From Bacteroidetes bacterium CG2_30_33_31 (GTDB lineage: Bacteria > Bacteroidota > Bacteroidia > Bacteroidales > UBA1556): DNA of 47,655 nt. Every line of letters starts with the position of its first letter. The stretch's first letter is position 1. The stretch covers positions 1 through 47,655 of the forward strand of contig MNXP01000002.1 in NCBI GenBank assembly GCA_001872625.1, in the 5' to 3' direction. Both the position numbers and the translations under genes were made by a program. This document shows, in pieces, positions 42,890 to 47,655 of this stretch. The notes under the pieces were generated by a model, which was not told where the DNA came from, ran no database searches, and worked only from the letters and a program-made list of their open reading frames with translations.

Positions 42890-43948
42890 ATGGAACAAAA
42901 CGAGTTACTAACATATGATGAAATAATCCATTCGCTAAAAAAGAAAAAGCGACAAAAGCATTTGCTACTTGGTAATGGTTTCAGTATGTCTTATGATTCA
43001 GGCATATTCTCTTATAACGCTTTAAGTAAATTTTTAGAAAACCTTGATAATGATATTCTTCAAAAATTATTTCAGATAATCAAAACCAGCAACTTTGAGT
43101 TGTTGATGGAGCAATTAGACAATGTGGCTCAAATTGCAGAAGTGTTTGGAGCAGATAAAAAGGTTGTTCAAAATATCAGAAAAGCAACCGAAACACTTAA
43201 AGAAAGTCTAATTGATGCAATCAAAGAATTGCATCCCGAACACGTTTTTTCAATTTCCGAAGAAAAAAGCAAAGCCTGTGCAGCCTTCTTAAATTCTTTT
43301 CTTGCAGAGGAAGGACAAATCTTTACAACCAATTACGATTTGCTTTTGTATTGGGTGCTTATGCGAAATGAAATTGAAAATGCAATTGATGGTTTTGGCA
43401 GAGATGCAGAAGAAAGTGACGAATGGATTCCTGAAGATGAAAGGCAATATTCAGAACTTCGTTGGGGAAAATACAAAGGCACTCAAACCGTACACTATTT
43501 ACACGGTGCATTGCAATTATTTGACACAGGCGTAGAAGTCATCAAAGAGGAATACACAAGTGAACATTACTTGTTAGATAATATCAAAGCCCGAATGGAG
43601 AAAAAGGAATATCCAATTTTCGTTACAGCAGGAAATGGTTATGAAAAACTTTCGCATATAGTCCACAACAAATATTTAACTAATTGTTACGAAAGCCTTT
43701 CTTCAATTGGTGGTTCTCTTATTTGTTACGGTTTTGGTTTCGGAAATTATGACGAACACATTATTGCAGCAATCAATAAAGCAGCAAAGAAACGGAAAGA
43801 CGAAAATGATAAATGGCTTCCTTTCCTTAACAGCATCTACATTGGCGTTTATTCGGATGCTGATATGAAACACATAAAATCAATAGAAAAGAAATTTAAA
43901 CTTCCTGTTCGCTTGTTTGATGCAAAAACGGTGAATGTTTGGGAGTAA
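42890..43948 (+). CDS. DUF4917 SIR2-superfamily protein
   Basis: 352 residues with the DUF4917 pattern of the SIR2 fold: LLLGNGFSMSYD (26-37, the glycine-rich NAD-binding start), GQIFTTNYDLLLYW (142-155), VHYLHGALQLF with H205 in the place of the catalytic His, YPIFVTAGNG, and SLICYGFGFGNYDEHI near the C-terminus. DUF4917 members occur in defence islands and are presumed NAD-binding or NAD-cleaving enzymes. No transmembrane segment. It lies in the same operon as the restriction-modification genes, 26 nt before the SIR2-STAND gene. A direct protein partnership with that neighbour is inference. Confidence 0.85.
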   Translation: MEQNELLTYDEIIHSLKKKKRQKHLLLGNGFSMSYDSGIFSYNALSKFLENLDNDILQKLFQIIKTSNFELLMEQLDNVAQIAEVFGADKKVVQNIRKATETLKESLIDAIKELHPEHVFSISEEKSKACAAFLNSFLAEEGQIFTTNYDLLLYWVLMRNEIENAIDGFGRDAEESDEWIPEDERQYSELRWGKYKGTQTVHYLHGALQLFDTGVEVIKEEYTSEHYLLDNIKARMEKKEYPIFVTAGNGYEKLSHIVHNKYLTNCYESLSSIGGSLICYGFGFGNYDEHIIAAINKAAKKRKDENDKWLPFLNSIYIGVYSDADMKHIKSIEKKFKLPVRLFDAKTVNVWE

Positions 43949-43974
43949 TGAAATAAGTAAATAGCAATAAAGCA

Positions 43975-46900
43975 ATGGAACACATACTTGATATTGAAAA
44001 AAAAGCGGAAGAACTAGATGCAATCTTCCTTAACATTAAAAAATCAAATACAATACTATTTCTTGGTGCAGGTGCTTCTGTTGGAGAGAAACGATTTTTA
44101 AGCAAAGAAGTTATTGAATATTATGAATCAAAAATCGGAAAGGAACTAAATGAGCAAAACATTACAAAATGGCTTGATATTCTTTCAGCAGATGATAGTT
44201 TTAGTAGGACGCATTTTGATAATTTCGTTTTGGAACTTCTCCAAAAATATACTGTAACCGAAGGTCACAAGATAATGGCGGCAATTCCATGGCGTGAAAT
44301 TATAACTACAAATTATGATTTGCTAGTTGAAAGAGCTTTTGATGAAATAACCAGCTCATCACAGAAAATTTACGACATAAAACCAGTTAGAAATCAAAAA
44401 CAATATAATTACCGTGAATCGAATACAGAAGTTAGGTACATTAAATTAAATGGGTGTATTTCAGACAAAAGTTTATATCCATTGGCTTTTTCAACGGATG
44501 ATTTTAGAAAGCTTGGTAGCTTTTATAAATTGGTGTTAAATGACTTGAAGAATATTAGCCATGAAATCCAGTTTTTAAGCATGGGCTATTCATTTACTGA
44601 TGATTTTGGAAAGGAACTACTTGATAAGTTTGATTCTTACAATTTCCGTGATAAAAGGTGGATTTTAAATGTTGACCCATATCCAAATGAGAATGCACTT
44701 GCCTATTATAAGAAGAATAAAATTTGTATAATCAAATGTTCGTTTCAAGATTTCTTTTTGAAGTACAAAGAATGGGAAACAAAAAATGCAGACATAGTTG
44801 TAAAAAAGAAAGGTTTATCACTCTCTAACAGCAAGGATTATCACATTTCAGCACCGCCTCAATTACTTATTAATCTTGATGGAATTGTTAAGCAACTAAA
44901 TACACATACAAGAGAACGGTTTATCAAAGAAGAAGAATATTACAAAGGTGACGAACCTAATTTCGGTGTAATCACTAGAGGCTTAGACGTAATCAAAACA
45001 AAATTTACTCAAACATTCACGGAAGAAATTCAAAGAGTTGTAAATGATAAGAAAGGAACATTTGTACCTGTTTTTTTTATCAGTGGTGATTTCGGAATCG
45101 GAAAATCCACATTTACATTACGTTTAATCTACGAGCTTGAAAAGCAAGCTGATTTAGACCTAGTAGCGTTTGAAATAGTTGATTTTAATAAGGCTAGAAA
45201 GGAACATTTAATTGACTTGATTAAAACAATGAAGGCTAAAAACTTCATTTTCTTCTGTGATGAAATTGAAATTGAAAGCTATTTTAAATCATTAATTGAA
45301 ATTCAAAGAGATATCAGCATTGAGCAATTTCAGGATTGCAACATTTTCTTTATTGCTCCTATCAGAGAGAACATACTTGAAAAATTCAAACTAAATCGAA
45401 GTGTTCCGAATTCACATGAACTGAAAATTTCAGGTGAATTCACAGTAGAAGAAATTGAAGACTTACTTGAAAAACTAAAAAAAGCTAATCTAATTGAATA
45501 TAGAGATGCTGGTGAGAAGAAAAGATTAGTTTCCAAAATTATGGAGGAATATAATTCTGATTCCTTTGTTGCTTTAATGGCTTCGATTACATCTGGTCGA
45601 CATGAAAATGATTTGATTGATTGTTACAACCAACTTTCCAAGGAAGCACAACAGGCATTTTTGTACACAGCTTTATTGCACAAACATAAACTCTTAATGC
45701 CTGCGAGTTGGTTAAAACAAAACATCAAAATGGACTGGGATGAATTCATCTCAAAAATTATAAAAGCAGAAGGTAAAGGAATACTGATTCAGGAATTTGT
45801 TCCGTCACATGGAACACAACCCGATTTATACTTCAAAACAAAACATCCACTCATTGCAGAAAGACTTGTGAACCGATTTATACCAAATAAAGACAAGCAA
45901 TTTCAGTTTTATGAACAAATGTTAAAGCAAATAGAACACGGTCAAACAAGTTCCTATTTAGCTAACAATTTATTAAGGGCACTTGGTAGGAATAGTGAAT
46001 ATAACAACACTCAGATAGATAAACTATACGATGCTGGATATACAAAACTTTCTGACGACCCCTATTTTCTTCTAAACTATGCTATTAATCTACAAAATAG
46101 AAAAACAAAGGCATCTGTAAAGAAAGCAATTGACTACATTCTTTACGCAGAAGGTCTTTTAGATTATAGAAATCATAGATTTATTCACAGGAGAGCAGCC
46201 TTAAATTTTGAATTGGCTAAACTATATTTTGTAGAAGAAAATCAACTTAACTACACGAATTTCTATATCAAGGAAGCTGAAGATTTATTTGTACTAAAAC
46301 AGCTTCTTGACCCATTTTCCGCTTTTAGCTACGTTGACTACATCAAATTAATTGTTTGGCAGCTTGAAAATATCGAATACGACATTGAAGATGTAATGCA
46401 AAAGCAAATTCTAATTGAAGATTTGTTTGATTTAGCAAATAGAACAGTAACTGATGATATAATTAGAATTGATAGTTTGCAAACTCTTTACGCTAATTAT
46501 CTTAACAAAAGAACCGACAACAAAGATTATAAGCAATATTTGGATGAACTCTATCAAAATGCAAGGCTGAGACCTTATGCTTGTATTTTATTGCACAATT
46601 ACCATTTACAAAAAGAAGCGTTCGAAAAATGCGATTCCTATATTTCCGAAATGGAATCAATGCAAGAGAACTTTGAAGTAGTAAAGTTCTTGTTTAAAAT
46701 TTATGGCAGAAACCTACATGAAGCGAATACAAGAGTAAAGCTTTTGCGTATGGCAAGGGAAAACACACAGTTAGAGAAAGATTATCCGCTTCGTTTTTAC
46801 TATTTCAAATTTATAGCAGAATCATACAACTTTAATTACTTTGACGGTAAAAATTACTTAAACAACATTCAAAGTAGATATCACAACTTACATCCCGAAT

Positions 46901-47139
46901 TCCACTATGAATGGAAAGATCCTAGTGGTGAGGTTTTATTATTTGATGCTACTGTTGTCAAAAATCCTGGACAGAGATTTAAGGCAATTAAAATATCAAA
47001 CATCCAGTTAACAGCAAGATTGATTAAGGGAAATTATGATATGTTTTCTGTTGGTTCTAAAGTAAAGATTAAATTACATTTTTACTTATATGGTTTAATG
47101 GCAGAAATAATTCAAACAACGGAAAATAGTCATGAATAG
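43975..47139 (+). CDS. SIR2-STAND protein (Avs5-like antiphage NTPase)
   Basis: 1054 residues. The N-terminal SIR2 domain covers about 25-265: FLGAGAS (29-35), ITTNYDLLVERAFD (110-123, with N113 and D115), YIKLNGCIS (155-163) and LSMGYSFTDD (201-210). A STAND-type P-loop NTPase follows (about 330-560), with Walker A GDFGIGKST (371-379) and Walker B FIFFCDE (424-430). Residues about 640-980 are helical repeats of TPR type, a likely ligand sensor, and the last ~60 residues form beta strands (about 990-1045). This order is that of Avs/STAND defence proteins with a SIR2 effector, which sense a phage protein, oligomerise and deplete NAD. The usual catalytic His is Asn159 here. ATG at 43975. Confidence 0.85.
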   Translation: MEHILDIEKKAEELDAIFLNIKKSNTILFLGAGASVGEKRFLSKEVIEYYESKIGKELNEQNITKWLDILSADDSFSRTHFDNFVLELLQKYTVTEGHKIMAAIPWREIITTNYDLLVERAFDEITSSSQKIYDIKPVRNQKQYNYRESNTEVRYIKLNGCISDKSLYPLAFSTDDFRKLGSFYKLVLNDLKNISHEIQFLSMGYSFTDDFGKELLDKFDSYNFRDKRWILNVDPYPNENALAYYKKNKICIIKCSFQDFFLKYKEWETKNADIVVKKKGLSLSNSKDYHISAPPQLLINLDGIVKQLNTHTRERFIKEEEYYKGDEPNFGVITRGLDVIKTKFTQTFTEEIQRVVNDKKGTFVPVFFISGDFGIGKSTFTLRLIYELEKQADLDLVAFEIVDFNKARKEHLIDLIKTMKAKNFIFFCDEIEIESYFKSLIEIQRDISIEQFQDCNIFFIAPIRENILEKFKLNRSVPNSHELKISGEFTVEEIEDLLEKLKKANLIEYRDAGEKKRLVSKIMEEYNSDSFVALMASITSGRHENDLIDCYNQLSKEAQQAFLYTALLHKHKLLMPASWLKQNIKMDWDEFISKIIKAEGKGILIQEFVPSHGTQPDLYFKTKHPLIAERLVNRFIPNKDKQFQFYEQMLKQIEHGQTSSYLANNLLRALGRNSEYNNTQIDKLYDAGYTKLSDDPYFLLNYAINLQNRKTKASVKKAIDYILYAEGLLDYRNHRFIHRRAALNFELAKLYFVEENQLNYTNFYIKEAEDLFVLKQLLDPFSAFSYVDYIKLIVWQLENIEYDIEDVMQKQILIEDLFDLANRTVTDDIIRIDSLQTLYANYLNKRTDNKDYKQYLDELYQNARLRPYACILLHNYHLQKEAFEKCDSYISEMESMQENFEVVKFLFKIYGRNLHEANTRVKLLRMARENTQLEKDYPLRFYYFKFIAESYNFNYFDGKNYLNNIQSRYHNLHPEFHYEWKDPSGEVLLFDATVVKNPGQRFKAIKISNIQLTARLIKGNYDMFSVGSKVKIKLHFYLYGLMAEIIQTTENSHE

Positions 47140-47162
47140 TCAGCCCACAGGTGCAAGCACAT

Positions 47163-47203
47163 TTGCAATTCTCACAAGCCAACACACAGACCAAAAATTG
47201 CAA
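47163..47203. other. Inverted repeat after the defence operon
   Basis: TTGCAATT (47163-47170) and AATTGCAA (47196-47203) are perfect complements with a 25-nt spacer, 24 nt after the SIR2-STAND stop. No T run follows, so it is a 3' hairpin or a protein site rather than a classical terminator. The remainder of 47140-47592 holds no convincing gene; GGTGC-GCA-GCACC near 47390 is another small palindrome. Confidence 0.4.
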
Positions 47204-47592
47204 AAGAGCTTCCACCTTTGCCACCCGAAGGAAAAATTATTTTTTAAAATCCCTTGCCTCTAAAATTTTTAAAACAGCCAACGCACAATCCAGACAGAAA
47301 AACAGACAATTAAAATGACCAATATAGAAGAGACATACTACGACCTGAAAAGAAAGAAGGCCAGCTTACAATAAATAGGACTCTGAGCGGTGCGCAGCAC
47401 CCAGTGAGGAGTATATGTTGAACTACATCCGCTTCATGCGCTGCCGTTTGAAAAATCTTCTATGTACTTTACGAGTGGTTTGCTTATTAATTTGGAGGGA
47501 GTGCTGAGAAATACAGATTGAATTTTAGCCTTCAGACCTTGAGATTTAGATGTTTCAATATCTTTAACTATCTTATTAGTAAATATTTCCAT

Positions 47593-47615
47593 CAAAAACG
47601 GGCCTTTTAGGCCGT
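47593..47615 (-). terminator. Possible Rho-independent terminator of a gene beyond the right edge
   Basis: On the minus strand ACGGCCT pairs with AGGCCCGT (one bulged base) across a three-base loop, followed by five T (47597-47593). It would end a minus-strand transcript coming from outside the window. Confidence 0.5.
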
Positions 47616-47655
47616 AAAAACCCAAGCCTCATGAAGATGAAGCATTCAATTGGGA

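Noticed and set aside
47315..47374. 19-codon frame after the SIR2-STAND gene
   Set aside because: Too short and without features; could be a remnant of a further restriction gene but nothing shows this.
38600..47400. Mobile-element or integron-type attC sites flanking the island
   Set aside because: No integrase, transposase or matching terminal repeats were found at the two ends; small palindromes alone are not enough.
47434..47625. 63-codon minus-strand frame at the right edge
   Set aside because: It would start inside a terminator-like hairpin with a TTG codon, and no family is recognisable. A shorter form from ATG 47592 is possible but unsupported.
1..47655. tRNA, rRNA and CRISPR arrays
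   Set aside because: No cloverleaf-like sequence, rRNA-like block or regularly spaced repeat was seen in the intergenic gaps; a covariance-model scan was not possible here.

Overview
The window is chromosomal DNA from a member of the Bacteroidota. Support for this: strong A+T bias; several secreted proteins ending in type IX secretion (T9SS) sorting domains; -7 promoter elements of the form TAnnTTTG instead of sigma70 -10 boxes, with almost no Shine-Dalgarno sequences; a Bacteroidota-style LysS with an extra C-terminal domain; and a futalosine-pathway gene (mqnB). I cannot name a genus.

Layout. 1-1145: start of a quinone-oxidoreductase-like gene, a NicO/UreH-like membrane protein and clpS (all minus). 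1230-7252: a tight minus-strand operon of a LysM/transglycosylase-fold protein, two SGNH-hydrolase-like proteins and an MBOAT acyltransferase, probably acting on cell-envelope glycan. 7493-10264: a T9SS-exported S8 protease. 10574-12277: lysS. 12512-16379: small envelope proteins (outer-membrane barrel, CsbD-like, three lipocalin-like lipoproteins, a truncated universal stress protein) and a TIGR01777 epimerase. 16434-22613: holB, rodA, mrdA, mqnB and a bile-acid:sodium-type transporter (minus). 22653-30758: a DUF4468-like protein, a SpoU-type RNA methyltransferase, metK with a SAM-II riboswitch, leuS, dtd, an isoprenylcysteine-methyltransferase-like protein and hemW. 30874-37743: two tandem gingipain-like (C25) T9SS proteases.

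38.8-47.1 kb is an accessory defence island read as one plus-strand operon: an XRE/C-protein-like regulator, a cytosine-C5 methyltransferase, a 72-aa Cys-rich protein, a DUF3883/PD-(D/E)XK nuclease candidate, a second cytosine-C5 methyltransferase, a DUF4917 (SIR2-superfamily) protein and a 1054-aa SIR2-STAND protein of Avs type. A promoter/operator with a perfect 7-3-7 palindrome lies just upstream of the regulator. My reading is a restriction-modification system fused, under one controller, to an NAD-consuming abortive-infection-type module. This is the strongest candidate here for a system not yet described as a unit.

Other points of note: the SAM-II aptamer in the metK leader, with a downstream segment able to unfold it; an apparent loss of the catalytic Glu in the transglycosylase-fold protein; an Asn at the usual catalytic His of the SIR2-STAND protein; and -7 elements placed so close to ATG that hemW, holB and the S8 protease may be leaderless. 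I saw no tRNA, rRNA, CRISPR array or intact insertion sequence.
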